Shown: positions 1 through 9,949, counted from the first letter of the stretch. The stretch is 64,000 nucleotides of DNA from Microbacterium oryzae (GCF_009735645.1 NZ_CP032550.1:1860001-1924000); one strand, 5' to 3'. Notes: generated from the letters alone by a model not told the origin. Program-made: numbers and translations.

Positions 1-1
1 G

Positions 2-565
2 ACGCTTCGGAAGCGGCTCGAGGCGGACGGCGTGCGCATCGACGGCCTCGTGAACAACGCCGGCTTCGGCATGCGCGGCGCCCTCGCGGAAGCCGACCCC
101 GAGCGCCTCGACGCGATGGTGCGGACGAACGTCGGCGCGCTGACAGCCCTCACCCGCGAGTTCCTCCCCGACATCCTCACGGCGCACGGCGCGCTCGTGA
201 ACGTCGCCAGCACGGCGGCGTACCAGCCGTGCCCGGGGATGGCCGCCTACGGCGCGAGCAAGGCGTTCGTCCTCAGCTTCACCGAGGCGATCGCCGAGGA
301 GACCCGCGGCAGCGGCGCGCGCGTGCTGGCCATCAGCCCGGGCCCGACGCGCACCGAGTTCTTCGACGAGATCGGCACGCGGGCGGCCGCGTTCCGCCGG
401 CAGCAGAGCGTCGACGAGGTCGTCCGGCGGGCCCTCGACGCCGTGGATGCGCCCGCCGGCCCGCCGAGCGTCGTCTCCGGGCGACTCAACGCGGTCGCCG
501 CCGGCGTCGTCCGCCTGCTCCCGCGCCGCCTCGCCCTCCGCATCAGCGGGAAGGTGCTCGCCTGA
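2..565 (+). CDS. SDR-family oxidoreductase, C-terminal part (5' end outside window)
   Basis: The first 187 residues in frame are the catalytic half and tail of a classical short-chain dehydrogenase. The NNAG motif lies near residue 20, a Ser-containing strand (NVASTAAY) follows, and the catalytic YGASK comes about 12 residues later. SPGPTRTEFF is the usual stretch after the active site. The N-terminal Gly-rich NAD(P) site is cut off by the window edge. The hydrophobic, basic tail (RLLPRRLALRISGK) occurs in SDRs that associate with membranes or act on lipids. The substrate cannot be told. It ends 4 bp from the convergent antiporter gene. Confidence 0.85.
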   Translation, partial: TLRKRLEADGVRIDGLVNNAGFGMRGALAEADPERLDAMVRTNVGALTALTREFLPDILTAHGALVNVASTAAYQPCPGMAAYGASKAFVLSFTEAIAEETRGSGARVLAISPGPTRTEFFDEIGTRAAAFRRQQSVDEVVRRALDAVDAPAGPPSVVSGRLNAVAAGVVRLLPRRLALRISGKVLA

Positions 566-569
566 CGCG

Positions 570-2360
570 TCAGCGCCGCCCGGGCTTGTCCGTCGACGGC
601 GGACGCAGGCTCCCGCGGGTGTCGAGCGCGAGCTCCTCGGCGTCCATCGCCGTGATGAGCTCCCGCATGACCTCCTCGCTGAGATTGCCCTTGTCGCGCT
701 CCTCGAGCAGCACCCGGCGACGCACCTCCAGCCATCCCTTCGACAGGTCGCGCACGCTCTCGTAGCTCGGCCGCTTGACGATCGGCTTCGCCTCCTCCGC
801 CGCGTCCAGCGCGCGCTCCGCCTTGTCGGCGTTCTTCTCCACGCGGAGCAGCGACCTCGCGACCTTGTCAAACTTCTGCAGCGAGTCCTCGCCGTAGAGC
901 GCCACCCACTCCTGCTGCTTCTGCCGCAGGTACTCGCGTCCGGCGTCCGCGCTGCGTCGACGCACGGCCTCGAGCTGACGCGCGTCGGACGCGCGCTGCG
1001 CGTCGGCGTTGACCCCCAGCAGGCGGATGAGCGGAGCGAGCGTGAGCCCCTGCAGCAGCAGCGTGCCCACGGTAATGATGAACGCGCACACGATGAGCAC
1101 CTCGACGTTGCCCGTCGACATGCCCCCGTCGGTGAGATCCGGCAGGGCCGCCGCCATCGCCAGCGTCACCACGCCGCGCATTCCCGCCCACGAGACGACC
1201 GCGCGCTCGCGCACCGACATCTGCGGTTCGATGATGCGCTGGCGGATGGTCCGCTCCGTGATGGGGCGGCCGCGCTTCTCGAGACGCGCGCGCTGGCGCC
1301 GCACCATCCGCGCACGCCGGCTGCCGGGATTGTTGCGGTACTCCTCCGCGGCGTGCTTCCAGCGGACGAGCCGCAGGCGCTGCCAGGCCTGCCCCCATTC
1401 GTAGCTCAGGTAGACGAAGATCGGGCGGATGACGAGGACGACTGCGAACACCGTCAGCGCGAGCAGGAGGGTGCGGGGCCCCGAGACGTCCCCGAGCTCC
1501 GCCACGACATCGGGAAGCTGGAGGCCGATGTAGGAGAACACGAAGCTCTCCAGCAGGAAGTCCATCGAAGACCACAGCGGACCGTCCTGCTGCCGCGTCG
1601 CGTAGCTGGTCTTCGGGGCGTTGTAGCCGACGTAGAGTCCCATCGCGACGACGGCCAGCACGCCGGAGCCGTGCAGCTCCTCCGCGATCGCATAGGCCCC
1701 GAACGGCACGAGGAGGCCGACGGTCCCGGTGACGACGGGGTCGCTGATCCGCAGCCGGAGCTGATGCAGCACGATGCCGAAGACCATCCCGATCGCGATG
1801 CCGACGACGACGGCGAGCGCGAACTCGGTCAGGCCGTCCCAGACCGTCACGGTGGCGCCCGCGACGATCGCGGCGAACACGCGCACGAGCGTCAGCGACG
1901 TGGCGTCGTTGATGAGACTCTCGCCCGACATGACGGTCATCACCCGGCGCGGGAGGCCCAGCTTGCGCGCGATGGCCGCCGCCGACACCGCGTCGGGCGG
2001 GCCGACGATGGCGCCGAGGAGCAGCGCGCCGGCGACCGTGAGCTCGGGCATCATCAGCCAGGCGACGAGCCCCACGGCTGCGGCCGTGGTGAGCACCAGC
2101 CCGATCCCCAGTCGGCGGATGTGCGGCAGCGAGCGCTTGAAGCTCACGAACGACACCTCGAGCGCGGCGGAGTAGAGCAGCGGCGGCAGCGTGAGGTTCA
2201 GCAGCAGGTGGCCGTCGATCTCGATGGACGGCACGAACGGCAGCAGTGACACGGCGAGGGCGACGCCCGTCACGACGAGGGGAGCCGGCCATCCCCGCCA
2301 TCGCGCAAAGGCCGCCACGGCGACCGAACAGACGAGAATGACGAAGATCTCGGCGCCCAT
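570..2360 (-). CDS. Na+/H+ antiporter, CPA1 family
   Basis: This 596-residue membrane protein has about twelve hydrophobic segments in the first 410 residues and a long charged cytoplasmic tail. Two CPA1 signatures are visible: GPPDAVS at 120-126, which holds the transport aspartate, and GESLINDATS at 146-155, which holds the ND pair of electroneutral exchangers. The family exchanges Na+ or K+ for H+ across the plasma membrane for pH and salt homeostasis. The tail (about 430-596, many Arg/Glu/Lys) is probably regulatory. It is a single gene transcribed away from the flavin oxidoreductase. Ion specificity is not determined. Confidence 0.9.
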   Translation of the reverse strand: MGAEIFVILVCSVAVAAFARWRGWPAPLVVTGVALAVSLLPFVPSIEIDGHLLLNLTLPPLLYSAALEVSFVSFKRSLPHIRRLGIGLVLTTAAAVGLVAWLMMPELTVAGALLLGAIVGPPDAVSAAAIARKLGLPRRVMTVMSGESLINDATSLTLVRVFAAIVAGATVTVWDGLTEFALAVVVGIAIGMVFGIVLHQLRLRISDPVVTGTVGLLVPFGAYAIAEELHGSGVLAVVAMGLYVGYNAPKTSYATRQQDGPLWSSMDFLLESFVFSYIGLQLPDVVAELGDVSGPRTLLLALTVFAVVLVIRPIFVYLSYEWGQAWQRLRLVRWKHAAEEYRNNPGSRRARMVRRQRARLEKRGRPITERTIRQRIIEPQMSVRERAVVSWAGMRGVVTLAMAAALPDLTDGGMSTGNVEVLIVCAFIITVGTLLLQGLTLAPLIRLLGVNADAQRASDARQLEAVRRRSADAGREYLRQKQQEWVALYGEDSLQKFDKVARSLLRVEKNADKAERALDAAEEAKPIVKRPSYESVRDLSKGWLEVRRRVLLEERDKGNLSEEVMRELITAMDAEELALDTRGSLRPPSTDKPGRR

Positions 2361-2417
2361 ACTGCCAGGCTATCCGCGCGAGGAATATGCGACCGCATCG
2401 TCGTGTTGGCGTGAGGG

Positions 2418-3470
2418 ATGTCCGACGCACCCGCTCCCGCCCTGTCCGTCCTCGATCTCGTGTCCGTGCGCACGGGGCAATCCAGCTCCCAGGCGATCGC
2501 CGCATCGCTCCGGATGGCCCAGCGCGCCGACGAGCTCGGCTTGCGTCGGTACTGGTTCGCCGAGCACCACAACATGCCGGCCGTGGCGTCGACGACGCCG
2601 CCCGTCCTCATCGCGGCCGCCGCCGCGCGCACCTCCCGCATCCGCATCGGCTCCGGCGGCGTCATGCTTCCCAACCACTCGCCGCTCATCGTCGCCGAGC
2701 AGTTCGCGGCCCTCGAGGCGCTGGCCCCGGGCCGCATCGACCTCGGCCTCGGCCGGGCCCCCGGCAGCGACCCGGTGATCACGCAGCTGCTGCGGCGGTC
2801 CGGCACGACGAGCGAGGCGGAGCGCTTCCCCGACAACGTCGCCGACATCCTCTCGATCATGAGCCCCGAGGGCGCGACGGTGCGCTTCACGTCCGGCGGC
2901 GAATACCAGGTGCATGCCACCCCCGCCGCGACCGGCACCCCGGAGGTGTGGCTGCTCGGATCGAGCGACTACTCCGCGCAGCTCGCCGCGAGCATGGGTC
3001 TGCCGTATGTGTTCGCCAACCACTTCGCGGGCGAGGGCCTCGAGCGCGCGATGGCGCTGTACCGCAACCAGTTCCGCCCGAGCGCGTGGCTCGATGCGCC
3101 GAAGTCGTTCATCACCGCCAACGTGGTCGTCGCCGAGACGCAGGAGGAGGCCGAGCGCCGCGCCCTCCCCCAGCTGCGGCAGTTCGCGCGCCTGCGCACG
3201 AACAAGCCGATGCGCCCCATCGAGACCATCGACGAGGTGCTGGCCGCGCCATCCGACCCGCTCGAGGACTCGCTCGTGCAGCAGGGCCGCGCGCGGTGGT
3301 TCGTCGGCACCTCCGCCTCCGTCGCGGCGGAGCTTCGGGCCTTCGGTGCGCAGCACGGCGTCGACGAGGTCATGATCTCGCCCGCCGCCGGCTCGTACGA
3401 CACCGACCCCCTCGACGCCGCCCCCGGCCGCGTGGAGACGATCGAGCGCCTCGCCGCCGAGCTCGTCTGA
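2418..3470 (+). CDS. LLM-class flavin-dependent oxidoreductase (luciferase-like)
   Basis: This is a 350-residue protein of the bacterial luciferase-like monooxygenase fold, MsnO8 type. AEHHN at 48-52, GSGGVMLPNHSP and the GRIDLGLGRAPG stretch are family signatures around the flavin pocket. Such enzymes use FMNH2 or F420H2 supplied by a separate reductase and usually oxidise small organic molecules. No reductase gene lies beside it, so the substrate is unknown. The ATG at 2418 follows a GAGGG. The gene is divergent from the antiporter with a 57-bp gap. Confidence 0.88.
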   Translation: MSDAPAPALSVLDLVSVRTGQSSSQAIAASLRMAQRADELGLRRYWFAEHHNMPAVASTTPPVLIAAAAARTSRIRIGSGGVMLPNHSPLIVAEQFAALEALAPGRIDLGLGRAPGSDPVITQLLRRSGTTSEAERFPDNVADILSIMSPEGATVRFTSGGEYQVHATPAATGTPEVWLLGSSDYSAQLAASMGLPYVFANHFAGEGLERAMALYRNQFRPSAWLDAPKSFITANVVVAETQEEAERRALPQLRQFARLRTNKPMRPIETIDEVLAAPSDPLEDSLVQQGRARWFVGTSASVAAELRAFGAQHGVDEVMISPAAGSYDTDPLDAAPGRVETIERLAAELV

Positions 3471-3509
3471 TCCGCTGAGCCGACCTCGGTCGGCCGGTGA
3501 GCCCCGGGG

Positions 3510-4478
3510 CTACGCCTCGGGCTCGCCGGCCAGAAGCGCGCGCAGCCAGTCGCGCGCCTCGACGAAGGCCTCGTCGCCGTAGCGCTCCGGGTAGTGCACG
3601 ACCTGCCGGTCGGCGCGCGGGTACGAGCCCAGGAAGACCACGTTCGGGCTGAAGCGACGCAACCCCATGAGCGCGTCGGCCATCCGCTCGTCGAACACAT
3701 GGCCATCCGCATCGATGACGAAGCGGTACCGGCCGAGCTCGTCGCCCACGGGGCGGGACTCGAGCAGGCTGAGGTTGATGCCGCGCGTGGAGAACTGCTC
3801 GAGCAGCTCCAGCAGCGCGCCGGGCTCGTCCTTCGGCAGCTCGGCCACCAGCGAGGTCTTGTCCGCACCGGTGGGCGCGGCGGGCGCGACCGTGCTCGTC
3901 ACGAGCACGAACCGCGTGACGGCCTGCTCGTTGTCGCCGATGTCCTCCGCCAGCACCTCGACATCGTGGTGGAGGGCCACGCCGGGCGCGACGATCGCCG
4001 CGTGCGCGGGCAGGCTGCCGTCGAGCATGCCGATCGCGCTCGCGACGTTGCTCGAGGCCACGACGTGCTCGTGCGCCGGCAGGTTCTCGCCGAGCCACGT
4101 CAGGCACTGCGCGTAGGCGACAGGATGCGCGGCGATGCCCGCCACGCCCTCGGCGCGGATGTCGTCCAGGGTCGCCCCGGGGTGGCCGACGAGCCAGAAC
4201 CGCACCGGCACGAGGTACTCGCCCACGATGCGGAGGTTCGGGGTGGTCGCCAGCGCGTCCTGGGCGCTGGAGACGCCGCCCTCGACCGAGTTCTCGATGG
4301 CGATCATCGCGGCGTCGCTGCGGCCCGACACGACGTCTGACAGGGCCTGGCCGACGTTGCTCACCGGGCGCCAGATCTGACCGCGCGCCTCGGGCACCTG
4401 GGCCAGCGCGGCCTCCGTGAAGGTGCCCGCGGGGCCGAGGTAGCTGTACGTCCGGCGTTCGGGGGCATCCGTCGACAT
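3510..4478 (-). CDS. pheA: Prephenate dehydratase
   Basis: This 322-residue monofunctional prephenate dehydratase converts prephenate to phenylpyruvate in phenylalanine synthesis. The N-terminal PDT domain begins [10 protein letters not shown] (11-20) and carries the catalytic TRF at 188-190. A C-terminal ACT domain (about 208-285) has GALLELL and the ESRP motif (240-243) that binds phenylalanine for feedback control. No chorismate mutase domain is fused, as is usual in actinobacteria. The frame is open upstream to 4817, but those residues are low-complexity. The ATG at 4478 gives the normal N-terminus. Confidence 0.95.
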   Translation of the reverse strand: MSTDAPERRTYSYLGPAGTFTEAALAQVPEARGQIWRPVSNVGQALSDVVSGRSDAAMIAIENSVEGGVSSAQDALATTPNLRIVGEYLVPVRFWLVGHPGATLDDIRAEGVAGIAAHPVAYAQCLTWLGENLPAHEHVVASSNVASAIGMLDGSLPAHAAIVAPGVALHHDVEVLAEDIGDNEQAVTRFVLVTSTVAPAAPTGADKTSLVAELPKDEPGALLELLEQFSTRGINLSLLESRPVGDELGRYRFVIDADGHVFDERMADALMGLRRFSPNVVFLGSYPRADRQVVHYPERYGDEAFVEARDWLRALLAGEPEA

Positions 4479-4559
4479 GACGATCAGCCTAGAGGGCGCA
4501 CCGGCGCGTCCGAGACGCGGTGCTGTGCACGAAGGGCGCAGACGGGGCAGACTTGCCCT

Positions 4560-6203
4560 ATGACGAGCCGTGCCGGACTCCCCGCAGAAGCATCCGACCT
4601 CATCGATGTCGACGAGCTGATCTCCGCCTACTACGACCGCCAGCCGGATCCCTCGGTCCCCGCGCAGCAGGTGGCGTTCGGCACGAGCGGCCATCGCGGG
4701 TCGAGCCTTCACACGAGCTTCAACGAGAACCACATCCTCGCCACCACGCAGGCGATCGTGGACTACCGCACCGAGCAGGGCATCGCCGGTCCGCTCTTCC
4801 TCGGACGCGACACCCACGGCCTGTCACTGCCGGCCGAGCGCAGCGCGATCGAGGTGCTCGTCGCGAACGGCATCGACGTGCGCGTCGACTCCCGCGACTC
4901 GTGGGTGCCGACCCCCGCACTCAGCCACGCGATCCTCGCGTACAACCGGGGCCGCGCGATCGACGACCCGGGTCGTGCCGACGGCATCGTCGTGACCCCC
5001 AGCCACAACCCGCCGGCCGACGGCGGCTTCAAGTACAACCCGCCGCACGGCGGCCCCGCCGACACCGACGCCACGGGCTGGATCGCCGACCGTGCGAACG
5101 CGCTCATCGCCGACGGCCTCGAGGCCGTCAAGCGCGTGCGGTTCGCCGACCTCGACGCGGACACGCTCGGCCAGTACGACTTCCGCGAGGCCTACGTGCG
5201 CGACCTCGCCTCGATCATCGACATCGAGGCCATTCGCAAGGCCGGCGTGCGCATCGGCGCCGACCCGCTCGGCGGTGCCTCGGTCGAGTACTGGGCGCTC
5301 ATCGCCGAGATGCACGGCCTCGACCTCACGGTCGTGAACCCCGACGTCGACCCGACCTGGCGCTTCATGACGCTGGACTGGGACGAGAAGATCCGCATGG
5401 ACCCCTCCTCCCCCTCGGCGATGGCCTCGCTCGTCGCCAAGCGCGCGGAGTACGACATCCTCACCGGCAACGACGCGGACTCCGACCGGCACGGCATCGT
5501 CACGCCCGATGCGGGGCTCATGAACCCCAACCACTACCTCGCCGTCGCGATCGACTACCTCTTCTCGCACCGGCCCGGATGGGCGCCGGAGGCAGCCGTC
5601 GGGAAGACCCTCGTCTCCTCGATGATGATCGACAAGGTGACCGCCGCCCTCGGCCGCAACCTGCTCGAGGTGCCGGTCGGCTTCAAGTGGTTCGTCCCCG
5701 GCCTGCTGGACGGCTCCGTCGCGTTCGGCGGCGAGGAGTCCGCCGGTGCGTCGTTCCTCCGCATGGACGGCACCGTCTGGACGACCGACAAGGACGGCAT
5801 CCTCCTCTGCCTGCTGGCCGCGGAGATCCTCGCCGTCACCGGCAAGACCCCCTCGCAGCGCTACGCGGAGCTCGAAGCCGAGTACGGCTCATCCGCATAC
5901 CAGCGCGTGGATGCCCCGGCCTCCACCGAGCAGAAGGCGGCGCTGAAGGCCCTCTCCCCCGACGACGTCTCGGCGTCGGAGCTCGCGGGCGAAGCCATCA
6001 CGGCGAAGCTCTCGCACGCGCCGGGCAACGGCGCGGCGATCGGCGGCCTCAAGGTGCAGACCGAGCACGCGTGGTTCGCCGCGCGCCCGTCGGGCACCGA
6101 GGACGTCTACAAGCTGTACGCGGAGTCCCTGCGCGGCGAGGAGCACCTGCGCCAGGTGCAGGAGGAGGCCCGCGCGGTCGTCACCGCCGCGCTCGGCGGC
6201 TGA
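4560..6203 (+). CDS. pgm: Phosphoglucomutase (alpha-D-glucose phosphate-specific)
   Basis: The 547-residue protein interconverts glucose 1-phosphate and glucose 6-phosphate. AFGTSGHRG (39-47) is the start of the family fold. The phosphorylated serine lies in VVTPSHNPP (Ser148). The metal loop [10 protein letters not shown] and the C-terminal phosphate-binding SGTEDVYK are both present, so all four domains look intact. The ATG at 4560 has no clear Shine-Dalgarno, so a leaderless or weakly initiated transcript is possible. It is divergent from pheA. A strong hairpin follows it at 6251. Confidence 0.95.
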   Translation: MTSRAGLPAEASDLIDVDELISAYYDRQPDPSVPAQQVAFGTSGHRGSSLHTSFNENHILATTQAIVDYRTEQGIAGPLFLGRDTHGLSLPAERSAIEVLVANGIDVRVDSRDSWVPTPALSHAILAYNRGRAIDDPGRADGIVVTPSHNPPADGGFKYNPPHGGPADTDATGWIADRANALIADGLEAVKRVRFADLDADTLGQYDFREAYVRDLASIIDIEAIRKAGVRIGADPLGGASVEYWALIAEMHGLDLTVVNPDVDPTWRFMTLDWDEKIRMDPSSPSAMASLVAKRAEYDILTGNDADSDRHGIVTPDAGLMNPNHYLAVAIDYLFSHRPGWAPEAAVGKTLVSSMMIDKVTAALGRNLLEVPVGFKWFVPGLLDGSVAFGGEESAGASFLRMDGTVWTTDKDGILLCLLAAEILAVTGKTPSQRYAELEAEYGSSAYQRVDAPASTEQKAALKALSPDDVSASELAGEAITAKLSHAPGNGAAIGGLKVQTEHAWFAARPSGTEDVYKLYAESLRGEEHLRQVQEEARAVVTAALGG

Positions 6204-6250
6204 TCCCGCTCGAGCCGCCCCGCTCGGAGCCCATCCGCTCGACTCCGAGG

Positions 6251-6279
6251 AGCCCGCCGTCAGGTCCTGACGGCGGGCT
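6251..6279. terminator. Hairpin terminator between pgm and the AI-2E gene
   Basis: A perfect 13-bp inverted repeat (AGCCCGCCGTCAG / CTGACGGCGGGCT) with a 3-nt loop is followed by CTTCTTGTT. It lies 48 bp after the pgm stop and overlaps the last codons of the convergent AI-2E gene, so it could end transcription from both sides. Confidence 0.75.
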
Positions 6280-7417
6280 TCTTGTTGTCGCGAGCCCAGC
6301 GCGCGGGCGTCTCCGGGCCGTCCCACACCTGCACGATGCCCCAGACGACCGCGGCGAACGGCGCGGCGAGGACGGCGCCGAGGATGCCGCCGAGCACGGT
6401 GCCGACGGTCAGGGCGATCAGCACGACGAGCGAGTGCAGCTTGAGCGCGCGCCCCATCAGGAGCGGCTGCAGGAAGTTGCCCTCCAGCTGGTTCACCACC
6501 ACCACGATGGCGATGACGATGAGGGCCACCACCGGACCGTTGGCGACCAGCGCCACGAGCGCGGCGAGGATGCCGGCCACGGTCGCGCCGACGATCGGGA
6601 TGAAGGCGAGCAGGAACACGAGGATCGTCAGCGGGAACGCCAGCGGCACCCCCAGGACGAGGAGGCCGATGCCGATGCCGATGGCGTCGACCGCGGCGAC
6701 GGCGGCGGTGCCGCGGAGGTAGGCGCCGAAGGTGTCGACGGTCTTCGAACCGGCACGGCGCACCCGGGCGTACCACTCGCCCTCGAACGGGCGGGTGAGG
6801 AAGCGCCACAGCTCCGGGCCGTCCTTGAGGAAGAAGAACAGCACCACCACGAGCAGCACGAAGCCGGTGACGAAGTTCGCCAGCGCGCCGACGCCGGCGA
6901 CTGCGCCGGAGCCCACCGTCTGGCCGAACTGCGCGCTCGTGATGAAGTCGGTGACCGTGGCGAACCACTCGTCGATCTGCTCCTGATCGGGCGCGAAGGG
7001 CAGCGTCTGCACCCAAGCGATCACCTGCTGCACGCCGGCCTGCGCCTGCTCGTACAGGTCGTCCCACTGGTGGCGGACCGCCGAGACCATCGCCCAGCCG
7101 AGCCCGCCCACAATGAGCACGATCGCGAGCAGCACGATGATCGTCGACAGCGTCGGACGCAGTCGAGGCCGCAGCCGTGCCATGAGCGGCTCGAAGGCGC
7201 ACGCGAAGATGAGCGCGAGGAGCACCGGGATGAACACCAGCGACAGCGAGCGGAACGTCACCACGAGGCCCGCGGCCAGGATGACCACGGCGATCAGCTG
7301 GATGGACCGGGTCGCCAGGGTGCCGAACCCGTCGGACCAGAGCCGTCGCGGCGTGTGCGCGGAGTTCATCGTCACCGCTTGCGTGGCCTGGGTGCGAGGC
7401 CGCTGCCTTCCGAACAT
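6260..7417 (-). CDS. AI-2E family transporter (PerM/TqsA-like membrane protein)
   Basis: This 385-residue protein has about eight hydrophobic helices. It shows the family pattern: two N-terminal helix pairs, a soluble stretch at about 110-170, then the Gly-rich C-terminal core (VPLAFPLTILVFLLAFIPIV, GGILGAVLAAPFAA). The family is named for export of autoinducer-2 by TqsA, but most members are uncharacterised and some are Na+/H+ antiporters, so no AI-2 role should be assumed. The last codons form one arm of the shared hairpin. It is a monocistronic gene, convergent with pgm. Confidence 0.85.
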   Translation of the reverse strand: MFGRQRPRTQATQAVTMNSAHTPRRLWSDGFGTLATRSIQLIAVVILAAGLVVTFRSLSLVFIPVLLALIFACAFEPLMARLRPRLRPTLSTIIVLLAIVLIVGGLGWAMVSAVRHQWDDLYEQAQAGVQQVIAWVQTLPFAPDQEQIDEWFATVTDFITSAQFGQTVGSGAVAGVGALANFVTGFVLLVVVLFFFLKDGPELWRFLTRPFEGEWYARVRRAGSKTVDTFGAYLRGTAAVAAVDAIGIGIGLLVLGVPLAFPLTILVFLLAFIPIVGATVAGILAALVALVANGPVVALIVIAIVVVVNQLEGNFLQPLLMGRALKLHSLVVLIALTVGTVLGGILGAVLAAPFAAVVWGIVQVWDGPETPARWARDNKKPAVRT

Positions 7418-7586
7418 CGCAGGTCTCCTGTCGTCGCGAGCGCGTCTCGACCATCCTGCCCGAACCGCCGGGAGAACCTCGGGAGGTTGACCGCGCCGCC
7501 CCGCTGTGCCACGGAGGCCCGGCCGTGCTCATAGACTCTGCCGGAGAAGCCGTGCGCGACGGCGCGCGGGCAGGAAAGGCAGACGA

Positions 7587-9056
7587 ATGCTCGACACGAT
7601 CCAGGCGTTCCTCGAACAGCTCAGCAGCGTCATCTGGGGACCGTGGCTCCTCATCCCCCTTCTTCTGGGCACCGGGCTGTACCTCACCATCCGATTGGGC
7701 GGCCTCCAGTTCGTGCGCCTCGGTCCGGCGCTGAGCCTCGGGCTCCTGCGCCGGAAGGACCGCGGCGCCGAGGGCGACATCTCGCAGTTCCAGGCGCTGA
7801 CCACGGCGCTCGCGGCCACGGTCGGCACGGGCAACATCGTCGGCGTCGCGACCGCCATCGGCATCGGCGGCCCCGGAGCCCTGTTCTGGATGTGGGTGAC
7901 GGGCCTCCTCGGCATGGCGTCGAAGTACTCGGAGGCGTTCCTCGGCGTCCGCTATCGCACCACCGATGCGGCCGGCGAGCGCAACGGCGGGCCGCAGCAG
8001 TACCTCGAGCGCGGCATCCGCAACGGATTCGGCAAGGTGCTCGCCTTCGCCTTCACGATCTTCACGATCTTCGCGTGCTTCGGCATCGGCAACATGACGC
8101 AGGGCAACTCGGTCGCGGCGAACCTCGAGCGCAGCTTCTCGATCCCGACGTGGGTGACCGGCGTCGTGCTCACGATCATCGCGCTCGCGGTGCTCGTCGG
8201 CGGCATCAAGTCGATCGGACGTGTGACGGCAGGCTTCGTGCCGATCATGATCGTCTTCTACGTCATCGGCGCGCTCTACATCCTCATCGCCAACATCGCC
8301 GACGTGCCCGCGGCCTTCGCGACGATCTTCCACGACGCCTTCACCGGCAGCGCGGCCGCCGGCGGGTTCGCCGGATCGGTCATCATCGTCGCCATCCAGT
8401 TCGGCGTCGCGCGCGGCATCTTCTCCAACGAGTCCGGCATGGGCTCGGCGGCGATCGCCGCCGCCGCCGCGCAGACGAGCCACCCGGTGCGCCAGGGCCT
8501 CGTGTCGATGACGCAGACGTTCATCGACACGATCATCGTGGTCTCGATGACCGGCCTCGTCATCATCACCACGGGCGCCTACCGGCTCACCGACGACGCC
8601 GGCGCGCAGATCGACGCGTCGCTCATGACGGGCGAGGCGTTCACCCACGGCCTGCCCGGCGAGTGGGGTCACTGGGTGGTGACGCTCGCGCTGGTCATGT
8701 TCGCGTTCTCGACGATCCTCGGATGGTCGTACTACGGCGAGCGCAACATCGAGAAGCTCCTGGGGCGGCGGGCGGTCCTTCCCTTCCGCATCGTCTTCTC
8801 GCTCGTGGTGTTCATCGGCTGCACGACGCAGCTCGGCGTGGTGTGGGCGTTCTCCGACGTGATGAACGGCCTCATGGCGCTGCCGAACCTCATCGGGCTG
8901 CTCATCCTCTCGGGCCTCGTCGCGCGCGAGACTCGGGCGTACCTCAAGCACGATCCGAAGCTCACCGCCTCCCAGGACGAGATCGAGCGCTTCATGGCGG
9001 GCGAGCCCGGCTGGGAGGAGTGGCGCGCCGGCGAGGCCGTGCGCGAGCGCCGCTGA
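7587..9056 (+). CDS. Alanine/glycine:cation symporter (AGCS family)
   Basis: This 489-residue integral membrane protein belongs to the sodium:alanine symporter family, which couples Na+ or H+ entry to small neutral amino acid uptake. The family signature spans LAATVGTGNIVGVATAI (about 75-91), followed by GPGALFWMW. About ten to eleven transmembrane helices are evident, with conserved NMTQGNSV and NESGMGSA loops. ATG 7587 is preceded by AGGAAAGG at good spacing. The frame is open further upstream, but that part is Arg-rich and unlikely to be translated. Its last codons and terminator recur about 1 kb downstream. Confidence 0.92.
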   Translation: MLDTIQAFLEQLSSVIWGPWLLIPLLLGTGLYLTIRLGGLQFVRLGPALSLGLLRRKDRGAEGDISQFQALTTALAATVGTGNIVGVATAIGIGGPGALFWMWVTGLLGMASKYSEAFLGVRYRTTDAAGERNGGPQQYLERGIRNGFGKVLAFAFTIFTIFACFGIGNMTQGNSVAANLERSFSIPTWVTGVVLTIIALAVLVGGIKSIGRVTAGFVPIMIVFYVIGALYILIANIADVPAAFATIFHDAFTGSAAAGGFAGSVIIVAIQFGVARGIFSNESGMGSAAIAAAAAQTSHPVRQGLVSMTQTFIDTIIVVSMTGLVIITTGAYRLTDDAGAQIDASLMTGEAFTHGLPGEWGHWVVTLALVMFAFSTILGWSYYGERNIEKLLGRRAVLPFRIVFSLVVFIGCTTQLGVVWAFSDVMNGLMALPNLIGLLILSGLVARETRAYLKHDPKLTASQDEIERFMAGEPGWEEWRAGEAVRERR

Positions 9057-9949
9057 ACCCATCGCCCACGCAGGACGGCCCCCGCCGAAGCGGGGGCCGT
9101 TCTGCGTGAAATGCGCCCCACTGCAGGTTTCCACCTGCCACCCGAGACGTCCTCGGGCCGGGCCCAGATACCGTAGTGCGCCGTCTTGCCCCTCACGATC
9201 AGCCTCGACGTCGCTGGATACCAAACTCGCTCCCCCTCGATCACCTCCCGGAGGAACATGAATGCGTCTTCGCGTCCGGTGACGAGCTGCCCTCGGTGCA
9301 GACGTGCGACATTTCCGTACACCTTCAGGCGCGCAGCGCGGTGGTCCGCGCGCGAAGCCCACGGTGTCAGCAGCCGCTCCCGGTCGTGAGGGTCCTCATA
9401 TGCGATGGTGACCGCGGGAACATCCGTGAAGACCCCAGCTCTCCAGGCGCGGGGGGCCAGCTTCTGCGTGACGAGCCAGATGACCTGGCCTCCGTCCTGC
9501 TGCCGAGCGGCCGTCCTCTCCCGGAAGTCCGTCGGCCAGCGCTGCACCTCGAGCGCGAGCTTCGTCTGCACCACGTACACGTCGGCATGACTTGCCGGAT
9601 GCTCGAGGACCGGCTCGTCCGGCCTATCAGGGAAGACCTCGGTGACGATCATCGACAGAACCTTCAGGAGGCGGTGCTGAATCCAGAGATGCTCGTCGGA
9701 CATCCTGCCGCCACCGAGATCGGGCCGCGCCAGACCGTGCTCGCAACCTCTTCCCGGCATCGCTGCGAGATAGCGGGTGCCGGTCTTGTTCTCGATGGGC
9801 TTCTTGTACACGGCAGCGCAATCTCCGACATGGCACCCGAGCTGTCCGGCGGCACAGTCCTTGATCCGCTCCCAGTCGTCGGGGTCGTCGACGTAATAGA
9901 TTCGCGTCAGCCCGGTGGCGGTACCCCGTATCCGCGCGAACTTCTTCAT
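8732..9949 (-). CDS. CoiA-like nuclease frame without its own stop (probably 3'-truncated)
   Basis: About 280 residues from ATG 9949 resemble the competence protein CoiA family, which has a restriction-endonuclease-like fold. SDEHLWIQHRLLK (84-96), HADVYV with Asp123, and LALEVQ with Glu134 and Gln136 fit the family pattern of H/K, D and ExQ active-site residues, followed by an Arg-Thr stretch. Cysteines at 32, 39, 44 and 69 could form an N-terminal zinc site. No stop occurs before the duplicated terminator at 9100, so the frame runs on antisense to the symporter to 8732. Only about 9110-9949 looks genuine. An alternative start is ATG 10006. Base composition looks less GC-rich than the neighbours. 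Family call is moderate; whether it is functional is unknown. Confidence 0.5.
   Translation of the reverse strand: MKKFARIRGTATGLTRIYYVDDPDDWERIKDCAAGQLGCHVGDCAAVYKKPIENKTGTRYLAAMPGRGCEHGLARPDLGGGRMSDEHLWIQHRLLKVLSMIVTEVFPDRPDEPVLEHPASHADVYVVQTKLALEVQRWPTDFRERTAARQQDGGQVIWLVTQKLAPRAWRAGVFTDVPAVTIAYEDPHDRERLLTPWASRADHRAARLKVYGNVARLHRGQLVTGREDAFMFLREVIEGERVWYPATSRLIVRGKTAHYGIWARPEDVSGGRWKPAVGRISRRTAPASAGAVLRGRWVQRRSRTASPARHSSQPGSPAMKRSISSWEAVSFGSCLRYARVSRATRPERMSSPMRFGSAMRPFITSENAHTTPSCVVQPMNTTSEKTMRKGRTARRPRSFSMLRSP
9031..9119 (+). repeat. Direct repeat copy 1: symporter 3' end plus terminator
   Basis: This copy runs from the last codons of the symporter (GEAVRERR-stop) through its terminator to GCGCCC. 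A diverged copy lies at 10041-10129, directly against tRNA-Arg. The two copies align over nearly 90 bp with scattered substitutions and single-base indels. Between them lies the CoiA-like frame. Confidence 0.8.
9075..9100 (+). terminator. Rho-independent-type hairpin after the symporter
   Basis: A 10-bp perfect stem (ACGGCCCCCG / CGGGGGCCGT) with a CCGAAG loop is followed by TCTGCGT. The U-tract is poor, as is common in high-GC actinobacteria. It lies 18 bp after the symporter stop. Confidence 0.75.

Noticed and set aside
4479..4817. N-terminal extension of pheA to 4817
   Set aside because: The extra residues are low-complexity, overlap the divergent pgm start region and have no counterpart in prephenate dehydratases.
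4520..7534. Very long plus-strand open frame of about 1000 codons across pgm and the AI-2E gene
   Set aside because: It is a frame shadow in high-GC DNA: Arg/Pro/His-rich, no domain, no ribosome site, and it covers two well-supported genes.
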